Position numbers and translations under genes: made by a program | Notes under the pieces: model-generated | Seen by the model: the letters and a program-made list of their open reading frames with translations, nothing else | Databases searched by the model: none | What the model was told of the DNA's origin: nothing | In this document: one piece after another, positions 47,546-57,085 of the stretch | Layout: every line of letters begins with the position of its first letter | Numbering within the stretch: position 1 is the stretch's first letter | Assembly: GCA_945907105.1 (NCBI GenBank) | Contig: CAMDSB010000004.1 | Coordinates: 1-57,307 of the forward strand | Origin: Rickettsia typhi | Lineage (GTDB): Bacteria > Pseudomonadota > Alphaproteobacteria > Rickettsiales > Rickettsiaceae | Reading direction: 5' to 3' | Length of the DNA: 57,307 nucleotides

Positions 47546-47935
47546 TTAACTAGTAATTACGGCGAATGCAACTGCAAAGGGCTTATCATCCGATAAAGAA
47601 ACATGGATATCATATTCATTAATTCCTGCATTATTTCTAGAATCTATTTGTACTTTAGGCGCTCCCAATTCATTGGCAATAACAGCAATATCAACAAAGG
47701 ATAAGTGCTCTCCTATACCCATACCCAAGGCTTTTGCTATCGCTTCTTTTGCAGCAAATCTTTTAGCTAAATAACCTAGTTTCTTATGTTCTGGTAAGTT
47801 CTTAAAGTCCGCTATTTCTAGCGCATGAAAATTTTTACTTAGGAATTTATCGCCGTATTTTTTGAATATAGCTTCTATTCTTTTAATATTTACTATGTCA
47901 GTGCCAACGCCAATTATCTTTCTAATTTTCAACAA
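47546..47935 (-). CDS. acpS: Holo-[acyl-carrier-protein] synthase
   Basis: A 129-residue phosphopantetheinyl transferase of the AcpS type, which arms acyl carrier protein with 4'-phosphopantetheine from CoA. The Mg-binding Asp is in IIGVGTDIVNIKRIE and the second signature is RFAAKEAIAKALG. The start codon appears to be TTG at 47935, since no ATG precedes the conserved N-terminus. It stands alone downstream of the copper oxidase gene. Confidence 0.9.
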   Translation of the reverse strand: MLKIRKIIGVGTDIVNIKRIEAIFKKYGDKFLSKNFHALEIADFKNLPEHKKLGYLAKRFAAKEAIAKALGMGIGEHLSFVDIAVIANELGAPKVQIDSRNNAGINEYDIHVSLSDDKPFAVAFAVITS

Positions 47936-48027
47936 ACAACTCTAATATTATTAAATTATAGTTACAAAATAAACTTGATAATCTTCCAAGTAAAGCTAAT
48001 CCTTAATATTTAACCTTAATTATTTAC

Positions 48028-50196
48028 CTATAACCCAGTCATACCAAATCTAAGCCCGATGCCAATACCAAATTTTTCTTTGGAGTCATAGTTTCCTGCA
48101 ACATATAACCATTTAGTAACTTCATAATTAAGACCTAAAGTATATTCTTTTTCACTATTCCACATCCAACCAAGCAACACCCTATCGGTCAATTGATGTT
48201 CATTCGATAAACTGAATCTCACTTTACCTTTTGTATTAACTCTTAAATCAGCTTCAATGAGTAATGGTAATGTATATGTTGCACCAAAAACACCTCTATT
48301 AGATATTTCTTCCTCCTCTCTTTTAAACTTACCACCAACATAAAGGCCCAAGAACTGAGAGAGATATCTTTGATAAATTACTTCCGTTTCATAGTCAGTT
48401 TTATAATTGTGGCGAGCATCTATAATGATATTATCATTATTTCTAGTAAACTTAGTTATAGTATTAGCAAAATTAGAATATCCTGCTAACTCGGTGGCAT
48501 TAAACCAAACATTGCCATGTTCAGCAGAGTGATCGCCATTATGGTCCACAAGTGCCGGATCATGTTCCGTACCATCGTAATGTATAGTACCTCCCATACC
48601 TAATTTCATATGGTAAAGATTATGACAATGAAATATCCAATCTTTCTCTTCATTAGCTTCAAATTCAATTTCTACCGTTTCAAATGGAGATACATTCACG
48701 GTATGTTTGAGAGGGGTATAATCACCTTGACCATTTAAAACTCTAAAGAAATGTCCATGAAGATGTATTGGATGATTCATCATAGTTTCATTTGCAAGGA
48801 TAAATTTAACGTTTTCTCCTTTTTTGACAAGGATTTTATTAGCCGCATACATTGGTGTATTGTTAATAGTCCAAACATATCTTTCCATTGACCCAGTCAA
48901 TCTAAGCATTATGGTTCTAGTAGGGTTGTCTTTTGGTAATGTAGTTATAGTAGGAGATTTGATTGTTTTATAATTATTTAGAAAATCGATGTGATGCAGC
49001 TCTTTATTTTTAGGTGATGTATCCATTATCATACCTTGGTGAGCCGAATGATTCATCTGCATACCGACATGTTCTGATGCATTATCAAAATCATCTTCCA
49101 TTTGCATATTGCTCATGTCATGACCACCCATACTGCCATGATCCATTCCTCCCATCATATCCATGAGAACCAAATTTGGTTTTGGGTAAAGTGGCGCTGC
49201 CACTAATTCACCACGGCCAATATGTGTTACGGCATAGCCAGTGCCATCTTCAGCAGATGATCTAAATTCATAAGTTTTGCTGTCTGGCACTGTAACAATC
49301 ACGTCATAAGTCTCAGCCATTGCTATTCTTACACGCTTGGCGGTAAATGGTTCAATTTTAATGCCATCAGCCTCTATGATTTTCATAGATCCTCCGGAAT
49401 ATTCAAAAATAAAGTATGATGAAGCAGCGGCATTGATTATTCTTAATTTAATTCTCGCACCAGCTCTTGCGTGACTTAAGATAGAGCTTTTTTTGCCATT
49501 AATTAAAAATGCGTCATAACCAATATCTGACATATCCATTGGTCCCATTCTTGTCCAAGCATTATTTATTCTGATTTTCACAGCTTTAGTGCCATTTTCT
49601 AGAATTTTTAACCAGGATTGAACAGAATCTTTTTTAAGTGCATAATAGTCAGCGTCTTGTTTAAGATTAGCTAAAACTTGGTTTGGGTTTTCATCTGTCC
49701 AATCCGAAAGAACAAGCACATGTTCTTCATCATAATCTTTTACTTCCTGCTTTGGATAAAACACGATTGAACCATAAACTCCTTGCTGTTCCTGAAGCGC
49801 TGAATGTGCATGGTACCAATAAGTACCGCTATGTTTAATAGGAAATTCATAGGTAAAAGTTTTGCTCGGTTTGATTGGTGGAGTGTTGACATATGGAACA
49901 CCATCCATGTTATTTGGAACTAACACGCCATGCCAATGTATTGAAGTGTCAATATCTAAATTGTTTGTCACTTCAATGCGTAATGTGTCTCCCACCTTTG
50001 CTTTAATAGTTGGACCTGGTATAGAGTTATTTAGTGTTAAGGCAAGCGCTTTTTTTCCAGAAATATTTACTTCTTTCTTGTTTACATTGAGTTTATATTC
50101 AACAAGTTCAGCATAGGAGCTACTGGTAACACCTAATAAAACCGCTATGATAAGCACTAGGTAACTAACACAATTCTTTAGTATTTTTATTTTCAT
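48028..50196 (-). CDS. Multicopper oxidase (CopA-like) fused to C-terminal beta-barrel-like domain
   Basis: The protein is 722 residues from ATG 50196; a TTG at 50223 is an unlikely alternative. A signal peptide ends near SSSYA (about 30). The oxidase has all four copper motifs: HWHG (about 85), HAHS (about 127), HPIHLHGH (about 477) and HCHNLYHMKLGM (about 522). A Met/His-rich insert lies at about 345-390 (MGGMDHGSMGGHDM). After about residue 555 the sequence changes to alternating aromatic/polar strands (LGLYVGGKFKREEEE, YTLGLNYEVTKWLYVAGNYD) ending in FGIGIGLRFGMTGL. This resembles the CopB outer-membrane barrel. A copper-detoxifying role is likely. Confidence 0.85.
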   Translation of the reverse strand: MKIKILKNCVSYLVLIIAVLLGVTSSSYAELVEYKLNVNKKEVNISGKKALALTLNNSIPGPTIKAKVGDTLRIEVTNNLDIDTSIHWHGVLVPNNMDGVPYVNTPPIKPSKTFTYEFPIKHSGTYWYHAHSALQEQQGVYGSIVFYPKQEVKDYDEEHVLVLSDWTDENPNQVLANLKQDADYYALKKDSVQSWLKILENGTKAVKIRINNAWTRMGPMDMSDIGYDAFLINGKKSSILSHARAGARIKLRIINAAASSYFIFEYSGGSMKIIEADGIKIEPFTAKRVRIAMAETYDVIVTVPDSKTYEFRSSAEDGTGYAVTHIGRGELVAAPLYPKPNLVLMDMMGGMDHGSMGGHDMSNMQMEDDFDNASEHVGMQMNHSAHQGMIMDTSPKNKELHHIDFLNNYKTIKSPTITTLPKDNPTRTIMLRLTGSMERYVWTINNTPMYAANKILVKKGENVKFILANETMMNHPIHLHGHFFRVLNGQGDYTPLKHTVNVSPFETVEIEFEANEEKDWIFHCHNLYHMKLGMGGTIHYDGTEHDPALVDHNGDHSAEHGNVWFNATELAGYSNFANTITKFTRNNDNIIIDARHNYKTDYETEVIYQRYLSQFLGLYVGGKFKREEEEISNRGVFGATYTLPLLIEADLRVNTKGKVRFSLSNEHQLTDRVLLGWMWNSEKEYTLGLNYEVTKWLYVAGNYDSKEKFGIGIGLRFGMTGL

Positions 50197-50224
50197 TATG
50201 GTAGCCACTTGCGTTAATAACAAC

Positions 50225-52378
50225 CTAATATTTTGCCCGCTGAATATGCTGCACTACTTTTTTGGTCTTAAGCGAGTTAATAATTTTTTCAATATGAGCA
50301 ACTGAATCAACTTCAATATCAAAATTCATTTCAAAATAATCGGGATTACGACTAGTGATTTTAAAATTAATAATATTGCCTCCATTTCTGGCGATTTCAG
50401 TTGAAACTACGGCTAAACCGGCAGTTTCGTTTAAAAGTACTAAATTTACCCTACAAACAAAAGGGATATTAGAAGAGTTACTATCCCATGTCAGGTCAAT
50501 TATTCGCTCAGGCATGCCAGCAAAATTATTCAACATTTCACAATCTGAAGTATGAATAGTTACTCCGCTTCCCGTATGTATAACTCCCGCAATCTTATCA
50601 CCAGGTAAGGGGTGACAACATTTTGCATAGTGCATAACCATACCCGAAATAAGGCCTTTAATAGGAACGGAATTATCTTCTTTATTATCTGGTGTTTTTT
50701 TCCGACCAAACTTTAGAAGTGACAATGTAGAGCTTAGTTTACTCTTCTTTGGTTGTACTTGTGTTATAACCTCTTCTCTCGTAATTGTTCCCTCGCCAAT
50801 TGCAAAGAAAAGATCATCTTTGGTTTTATCAAAAAATTTAATGGCAATATCTATGGCTTTGGATTCATCGTCAATAGATGCTGCTTTTAAGGCTTTGCTG
50901 ATGATATTATGACCTAATTTGACATATTGATCATATTGCTGAGCACGAATTACTTTCCTAATTTCCGCTCTTGCTTTCCCAGTAATAACAAATTTTTCCC
51001 AGGACTGAGAAGCTGTTTGATTCTTGGAAGTAATTATTTCTACTTGATCCCCATTCAAAAGCTGAGTCCTAAGTGGTACAATTCTACCATTAACTTTTGC
51101 TCCGATGCACGAATTCCCAATATCTGAATGTACCATATACGCAAAATCAACTGTCGTTGCTCCATTAGGCAGAGCTATAAGATTACCCTTGGGAGTAAAA
51201 CAAAACACCTGATCATAATACATTGCGAGCTTAGTATTTTGTATAAATTCATCTGGAGCCGCCTCTTTATCTAAGATTGAAAGCAACTCTCTGATCCAAG
51301 CATATTTCTTACCATCTGCCTGATCAATGTGCCCCTGTTTGTATCGCCAATGAGCTGCTACCCCGAGCTCGGCGACTTCGTGCATCTCTTTAGTTCGAAT
51401 TTGTATCTCAATTTTCTGCATCAGCGGACCAATTACCACCGTATGAAGGGATTGGTATCTATTATTTTTAGGAATACTGATGAAGTCTTGAAAATTATCT
51501 GGCACCATTTTATAAGCACCATGAATTATCCCCAGAGCGCGATAACAATCTTCAACTGAATCGACAATTACTCTGAATGCCACAATATCAGACAGCTGAT
51601 CAATACCAACGTCTTTTTGTTTCATTTTCATCCAGGTTGAATATGGTGTCTTCCTACGACCGGAAACGTCTGCTTCCATCCCATTAGTAGAAAGAGTATT
51701 TTTTATATGTTGAACAATTTGATCGACAAAATTTTCTTTACCACTTTCAATGCTCTCAAAACGGGTTAAGATTGACTCCCTCACTTCCGGATGAAGCACG
51801 CGAAAACATATATCTTGCAGCTCGCCTTTTATCTGCTGAACCCCTATCCTTTCAGCCAAAGGAGCGTAAATCTCCATTGTTTCAATAGCAATTCTCTCTC
51901 TTTTTTCAGGTTTGCTGATAAAATCAATAGTACGCATATTATGCAGTCGGTCGGCCAGCTTGATCAGTAAAACTCTTATATCATCACTCATTGCAAGCAA
52001 TAATTTACGAAAATTCTCAACCTGCCGAACATTATCAGCCTTAAATTCAATTTTAGTTAATTTAGTAACCCCATCAACTAACTTGGCAATGTCTTTAGAA
52101 AAGTTTTTTTCAATACACTCAATAGTGAGGTCGGTATCTTCAATGGTATCATGCAATATAGCAGTTACAATAGAGTCCGAATCTAGTCTCATTTGAGCTA
52201 TTATTTCAGCTACTTGAAGAGGATGATAATAATATGGTTCACCCGAAGCCCTTTGCTGGGTTCCATGGTATTTCACAGCAAAATTAATTGCCTTCCTGAC
52301 TACTTCTTCATCAAGCTTTACTCCGTAAGATTTATACTTATCGATAACTTCTTGATGATCCACAAATTTAATTAGCAA
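50225..52378 (-). CDS. spoT: Bifunctional (p)ppGpp synthetase/hydrolase, full-length RSH
   Basis: This is a 717-residue RSH enzyme of normal full length. The HD hydrolase domain has YYYHPLQVAEI and HDTIEDTD (about 76) intact. The synthetase domain has DIVAFRVIVDSVEDCYRALG and NNRYQSLHT (about 308). TGS (about 385-450) and a C-terminal ACT domain follow. Rickettsia genomes usually contain only broken spoT fragments, so an intact copy is notable. The start is a TTG at 52378 overlapping the Hpt gene; a GTG at 52363 is possible. It likely controls the stringent response. Confidence 0.94.
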   Translation of the reverse strand: MLIKFVDHQEVIDKYKSYGVKLDEEVVRKAINFAVKYHGTQQRASGEPYYYHPLQVAEIIAQMRLDSDSIVTAILHDTIEDTDLTIECIEKNFSKDIAKLVDGVTKLTKIEFKADNVRQVENFRKLLLAMSDDIRVLLIKLADRLHNMRTIDFISKPEKRERIAIETMEIYAPLAERIGVQQIKGELQDICFRVLHPEVRESILTRFESIESGKENFVDQIVQHIKNTLSTNGMEADVSGRRKTPYSTWMKMKQKDVGIDQLSDIVAFRVIVDSVEDCYRALGIIHGAYKMVPDNFQDFISIPKNNRYQSLHTVVIGPLMQKIEIQIRTKEMHEVAELGVAAHWRYKQGHIDQADGKKYAWIRELLSILDKEAAPDEFIQNTKLAMYYDQVFCFTPKGNLIALPNGATTVDFAYMVHSDIGNSCIGAKVNGRIVPLRTQLLNGDQVEIITSKNQTASQSWEKFVITGKARAEIRKVIRAQQYDQYVKLGHNIISKALKAASIDDESKAIDIAIKFFDKTKDDLFFAIGEGTITREEVITQVQPKKSKLSSTLSLLKFGRKKTPDNKEDNSVPIKGLISGMVMHYAKCCHPLPGDKIAGVIHTGSGVTIHTSDCEMLNNFAGMPERIIDLTWDSNSSNIPFVCRVNLVLLNETAGLAVVSTEIARNGGNIINFKITSRNPDYFEMNFDIEVDSVAHIEKIINSLKTKKVVQHIQRAKY

Positions 52379-52737
52379 AGTTTATTTAATTCTGGCGTCG
52401 CAATATCCACTTCTTTCTTTAGTTGACGATGCAATGCTTCAAATTTAGCAAAGCCTTCTCCCCCATTGTCAACAAGATTTCTGCACAATTCTTCTATATC
52501 TTTCGCAATAACAGACACCCTATCAACGCCAAGTTGTTTGGCAGAAGATTTTATCGTATGCGCTGGAGAAATAGCCATCTCTACATTCTTGGTTTGAACT
52601 CCTTTTTCGATTTCTTCTAGATACATTTGCATATCTTCAAGAAAATACTTAACCATCATAGGAAACCGATCATTCATAAGGGCTTTTGCTTCTGCAATAG
52701 TCTTCATATTTATAATATCTAACGGTAGGTTTGTCAT
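52372..52737 (-). CDS. Histidine-containing phosphotransfer (Hpt) protein
   Basis: This 121-residue all-helical protein has the Hpt phosphorylation motif AHTIKSSAKQLG, with the phosphorylatable His at 60. It would relay phosphate between the REC domain of a hybrid kinase and a second response regulator. The hybrid kinase encoded upstream lacks its own Hpt domain, so this protein fits as its partner. Its stop overlaps the start of spoT, which could couple translation of the two. Confidence 0.85.
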   Translation of the reverse strand: MTNLPLDIINMKTIAEAKALMNDRFPMMVKYFLEDMQMYLEEIEKGVQTKNVEMAISPAHTIKSSAKQLGVDRVSVIAKDIEELCRNLVDNGGEGFAKFEALHRQLKKEVDIATPELNKLC

Positions 52738-52939
52738 AATTTATCCTCTTACCCAATTGTTACTAGTATTAAAATTAGCACTTCGTACAAGTAGATAAGT
52801 CTTGTTTTTGCAATCAACAGCTTATACATAATTTATTATCAAGTATAATAAAGCTATTTGCAAGTATTTCAGCACATTCTACTTATCTTGACTTACCCCT
52901 AGGTACAACCAATTTGGGGATCCTTTAATGTCTCCCATG
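52738..52939. other. Gap between hybrid kinase and Hpt genes
   Basis: About 200 bases separate the kinase stop from the Hpt start. I see no gene, tRNA or strong hairpin here; the Hpt gene may have its own weak promoter. Confidence 0.4.
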
Positions 52940-55900
52940 CTATTCTTTATTGACAAGCCATTTTCTGATTATCCCTGCAAAATCCTTTTGTCTCACTGGT
53001 TTGCTTAAATAATCATCCATTCCAGCTTGCATACATCTTTCCTTATCGCCCTTCATAGCATTTGCAGTAAGCGCAATAATAGGAATATGTATTAAGTTAC
53101 TCTTTTTTTCATATTCCCGCACTTCTTTAGTTGCCTCGAACCCATCCATAATTGGCATTTGACAATCCATGAATATTAAGTCGAAATTCCTATCATTCTG
53201 CAATATTTCTACTGCCTCTTTACCATTTCTTATTGCAACTACCTCGCATCTAAGTTTTTCTAACATTTCTTTGGCAAACTCAGCGTTAATACGGTTATCT
53301 TCCGCCATAAGCACTCTAATTGGAGTAGTTATTCCATGATCTAGATAGTCACTACTAACTTGAATCGGTTTATTTTCTATACTATCTTTTGAAGCAATAT
53401 CAAATGGCAGCGCAAAAGAAAAGATTGACCCTTGTCCCGGTTCACTCTCTACATTAATTTCTCCACCCAACATAGATACTAACATCTGAGAAATAGCTAA
53501 ACCTAGGCCTGTTCCTCCAAATTTTCTAGTAGTTGAGCTATCAGCTTGGGCAAATTTGTTAAATATAAAACGTCTTTGTTCTTTAGTAAGTCCAACCCCG
53601 GTATCTTGCACTGAAATCAGTAATATAGTTTTTCCTCTTGGAGGAATAGCTGATTCTTGATTTTCAATTGTAATAATAACACTTCCACTTTCCGTAAACT
53701 TAATCGCATTACCAACCAAATTATATAAAATCTGACGAATCCTCATTGAGTCACCGACTATATATTCTTGTGTTTCTTTTTTATATACTAAGCTTAATTT
53801 AAGCTTTTTTTGCAAAGCTTTTGGCATTAACAAATCAATAACTTCTTGACTCGCTCTTTTAAGGTCGAATGGCCCCATTTCTATATCTATCTTACCAGCT
53901 TCTATTTTAGAAAAATCAAGAATATCATTTAATATTTCAAGCAAATTTTCAGCCGAATAAAGAACATTATTCATATACCCCCTTTGTGGAGGAGTTAGCT
54001 CGGTACCTAGGACAAGTTCAGTTGTTCCTATTATTCCATTCATGGGAGTTCTTATTTCATGACTCATTGTTGCCAAGAAATCTGACTTCATTCTAGTTGC
54101 CGATTCAGCTTCCTCTTTAGCTTGTTTAAGTTTCTTTTCGATATTTTTTCTATAACTTATATCTGTAATAGACCCCGTCATTCTCTTGACACCAGAATCT
54201 CTATCCCTCGTAACGATACCTCTAAACTGATACCAATTATACTTTTCAGATTTTTTTAGCATACGATACTCAATATCAAAAGTTCTTCCTTTGAAAGTAT
54301 GAGAATTAAACAATGCTTCAACAGATTCAATGTCGTCTGGATGTATTATTTTCATAAAATTTGAGAGCTTCGGCTCTATCTCATTGAGGTCGTATCCCAG
54401 CAATTTAAAAAACTGTGGAGACCAATATTGCTTTTCTGTTGAAGTATTAACCCAATCCCAAATTCCATCTCTTGTACCTTTTACGACTAACTGAAATCTG
54501 GTTTCACTTTCTTTTAAATCAAAAGTTTGCTTCTTAACAAAACCCTCAATAGTATCGGAATATCCAGTAATAATTAAAGTTAAGATAGAAACTAAAACCT
54601 GAATACCCAAACCCACCAGTAACAAATACCAAAGATGCCATTCTTTATGAGAAACTAAATATTCTTTTCTTTGTTCAAATTTAAGCGTCCAAATTCTTTG
54701 TCCTATTTCCATAGAAGTTAACGCTGATAATAAAAACCCTGGGGCTTTATTAAAAGATTTATATATAATATTTTCTTCGCCCGTTGGGGATGAAGTATGG
54801 TCTAAAATAGTTATCTCAATTCCTTTTAGCTTTAAGTCTTCAGAAAAATTTTCAATTATACCCTTTAATTTATACTTCCCGACTACAAATCCCTTGATAT
54901 TCTTTTCCCTTTCTGCGGCAGTCAAAGTTTTAGCTTTATTATTATAAACTGGATCCAAAATGGTAAACATGACGTTATCTTGGTCTTGTTGGGTATTATT
55001 ATGAATTTGCGCAATTACAATTTTGCCGCTTTGAGTAGCAGCTTTTAATGCCCCCTTGTATTTATCAAAAGACGAGATATCAAGGCCCAGTTTATTTGTA
55101 ACAGCATTATATGGCTCTGAATATAATACGGGATAATAAATTTCCTTTGGAATATGCTTTGGATCTTTACTGTTTTTACCAGCCTTAATCGAAAAATTTT
55201 CTATGCCATCTTTCTTAGTAAGCTCCAGCAATAATGATACCTCGTCTTTATTAACCTTAGGAGCCCACCTTACGTAATGAATGTAAGGATTATTAACAAA
55301 ATGCTTAACAAATTCTCCAAACTCTGACCTACTAACAAATTCTGATGCATTAAAAAAATTCTTAACCGATTCTATCTCTTGGGTTTTAGCTGCGATTTGG
55401 TGTTCAAATCTAATTGTAGCGTTTCTCGCTTCTAAATCTAAACTTTGTTGAAGCTTTTTCGCTTCATATTCACTTGTACTAGTAAAAATCACTGCAATTA
55501 AGGTTAGCATTACAAGAAGCGGAGTAGCTATATATATTTTTCGTTTATTACTAATATATTTTTTTGGCGAAAATAAAGTAACTAGCACCGGGGTAATAGT
55601 AATTATTCCTAAACTATTTCCAATCCACCAAGAACACCAGCTGTACCAATATTCACTAGAAGCAATATATCCCTTAAAATAGAACATGGTCACTGCAATA
55701 GTTGGAGATGGAATTGCTCCGATCAAACCCGCACCTAGAAACAAAATCAAAATATCTTGCCAATGTGAAAATGAACTAGGAAATCCAATAAACCTTTTGA
55801 TAATATATGATGCTGTAAAAGCTTCACAAAGAGCTCCCAAGGCAATAAATGCAGGCATGCTTATATAACTGAATATTGCCGGAGAAAAAATTTCGAGTAT

Positions 55901-56122
55901 TGATAACTTTTGATTTAAATTTATCAAATTCAGCACCAAAGAAGCAAAAAAAACTCCTGGTAATGCTTTATACCCTAGCAATACAATCCCCGCTGAAGCA
56001 AACCCGGATGCGGGCCAAATGGCAGTTGAGTCATCAGGGGGTAACGCTAACAAAAATCCTAATTTTCCAGGAATAAAGTAGGCTAAAAACAATATAAAAT
56101 TGCAAATTAGCACATTTCTCAT
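52940..56122 (-). CDS. Hybrid sensor histidine kinase (MASE1-CHASE-PAS-HisKA-HATPase-REC)
   Basis: A 1060-residue inner-membrane sensor. The N-terminal 200 residues are MASE1-like, with about eight helices (LPPDDSTAIWPASGFA). The periplasmic CHASE-like domain is at about 240-480, with a membrane helix near 505. PAS is at about 544-637 (WSPQFFKLLGYD). HisKA has SHEIRTPMNGIIG (His about 686). The ATPase has NLVGNAIKFTESG, DTGVGL and GGTGLGLA. REC has FMDCQMPIMDGFEA (Asp about 984). This resembles BarA-type kinases. The signal is unknown, though MASE1/CHASE kinases often sense small ligands. It starts 6 bases after the regulator gene. Confidence 0.9.
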   Translation of the reverse strand: MRNVLICNFILFLAYFIPGKLGFLLALPPDDSTAIWPASGFASAGIVLLGYKALPGVFFASLVLNLINLNQKLSILEIFSPAIFSYISMPAFIALGALCEAFTASYIIKRFIGFPSSFSHWQDILILFLGAGLIGAIPSPTIAVTMFYFKGYIASSEYWYSWCSWWIGNSLGIITITPVLVTLFSPKKYISNKRKIYIATPLLVMLTLIAVIFTSTSEYEAKKLQQSLDLEARNATIRFEHQIAAKTQEIESVKNFFNASEFVSRSEFGEFVKHFVNNPYIHYVRWAPKVNKDEVSLLLELTKKDGIENFSIKAGKNSKDPKHIPKEIYYPVLYSEPYNAVTNKLGLDISSFDKYKGALKAATQSGKIVIAQIHNNTQQDQDNVMFTILDPVYNNKAKTLTAAEREKNIKGFVVGKYKLKGIIENFSEDLKLKGIEITILDHTSSPTGEENIIYKSFNKAPGFLLSALTSMEIGQRIWTLKFEQRKEYLVSHKEWHLWYLLLVGLGIQVLVSILTLIITGYSDTIEGFVKKQTFDLKESETRFQLVVKGTRDGIWDWVNTSTEKQYWSPQFFKLLGYDLNEIEPKLSNFMKIIHPDDIESVEALFNSHTFKGRTFDIEYRMLKKSEKYNWYQFRGIVTRDRDSGVKRMTGSITDISYRKNIEKKLKQAKEEAESATRMKSDFLATMSHEIRTPMNGIIGTTELVLGTELTPPQRGYMNNVLYSAENLLEILNDILDFSKIEAGKIDIEMGPFDLKRASQEVIDLLMPKALQKKLKLSLVYKKETQEYIVGDSMRIRQILYNLVGNAIKFTESGSVIITIENQESAIPPRGKTILLISVQDTGVGLTKEQRRFIFNKFAQADSSTTRKFGGTGLGLAISQMLVSMLGGEINVESEPGQGSIFSFALPFDIASKDSIENKPIQVSSDYLDHGITTPIRVLMAEDNRINAEFAKEMLEKLRCEVVAIRNGKEAVEILQNDRNFDLIFMDCQMPIMDGFEATKEVREYEKKSNLIHIPIIALTANAMKGDKERCMQAGMDDYLSKPVRQKDFAGIIRKWLVNKE

Positions 56123-56128
56123 TTTATC

Positions 56129-57064
56129 CTACCAGTCAACTGTTGACTTTAAAGTACTGTCTATTGTCGCTAAAACTTGATTTCCTTCTTTATTATATTC
56201 TAGCTTGGAAAATATCATATTGGCCCTAGTAATGCCTCTTCCATGGCTTTCTAGAGCTCTAGAAGGATCAGCATTCATATATTTTTGCCAAAAAAACCCA
56301 CTACCTTGATCAGAAATTTTGATCACATACTTATTGCCATTTTTAACAAAATCTACTTCGGCTTTCTTCTCGATGTTTTCTGGTAATTGAGCTCTTTTAT
56401 CTACTTCCTCTCTCCACCCACCAGATAATAGCAAAGCAGTCTTGTCTTCATACGATATAGCTAAGTTACCATGCTCTATAGCATTAACGATTAGCTCTGC
56501 TATTCCTGGTAACACAGTTTCCGGATCAGGAAAGCAGTTAGCTACAAAACAAGATATATTTTCTGCTTCCGCGATAGTTTGGACATAAAATACTGCTCTA
56601 TGCATAAGCTGAAAACTGCTTCTATGACTACTTAACTCAGCTCTCAGAAGTTTTTTTTGCTTAGATTCTTTAACGGCAGACGAAACAACTGACCTCAAAA
56701 CTTCTTCTGCAATAGGCTTAGTAAGGTAATAAAATACTCCAGCATCTATGCCTTCTTTTATTTGATCAGGGCTATCTGAACCTGTTTGCATAATAATCGG
56801 AATTCTTGTAAGATTCTTTTGCTTTTTTAACCACTCAATCACTTGAATACCATCCATCTCAGGCATCATCCTATCAAGAAGTATTGCATCAATTACCTTA
56901 TGCTCTTTTTCTATGATTTCGCATGCAGATTTTCCATCAATTGCGGTAATAACTGTGTACCCCTGACTCTGTAATCTTACCTCAAGAGTCATAAGGGCAG
57001 TTCTATCGTCATCGACAACAAGAAGTGTTGAAGGACTGATGGCTTCGTTTTTTATTAATACCAT
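56129..57064 (-). CDS. Response regulator with REC and HATPase (RsbW-like) output
   Basis: A 311-residue regulator. REC (about 13-130) is intact, with LLVVDDDR and LLDRMMPEMDGIQV (Asp 64 phosphorylatable). A middle linker follows. From about 186, a GHKL ATPase-like domain has an N box ELIVNAIEHGNLA and a G box SDQGSGFFW with HGRGITRA. This arrangement is found in anti-sigma kinases such as RsbW rather than in DNA-binding regulators. It has no DNA-binding domain. It is probably the terminal partner of the phosphorelay, 6 bases upstream of the kinase gene. Confidence 0.85.
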   Translation of the reverse strand: MVLIKNEAISPSTLLVVDDDRTALMTLEVRLQSQGYTVITAIDGKSACEIIEKEHKVIDAILLDRMMPEMDGIQVIEWLKKQKNLTRIPIIMQTGSDSPDQIKEGIDAGVFYYLTKPIAEEVLRSVVSSAVKESKQKKLLRAELSSHRSSFQLMHRAVFYVQTIAEAENISCFVANCFPDPETVLPGIAELIVNAIEHGNLAISYEDKTALLLSGGWREEVDKRAQLPENIEKKAEVDFVKNGNKYVIKISDQGSGFFWQKYMNADPSRALESHGRGITRANMIFSKLEYNKEGNQVLATIDSTLKSTVDW

Positions 57065-57085
57065 ATATAATAACTATCTTTATGA

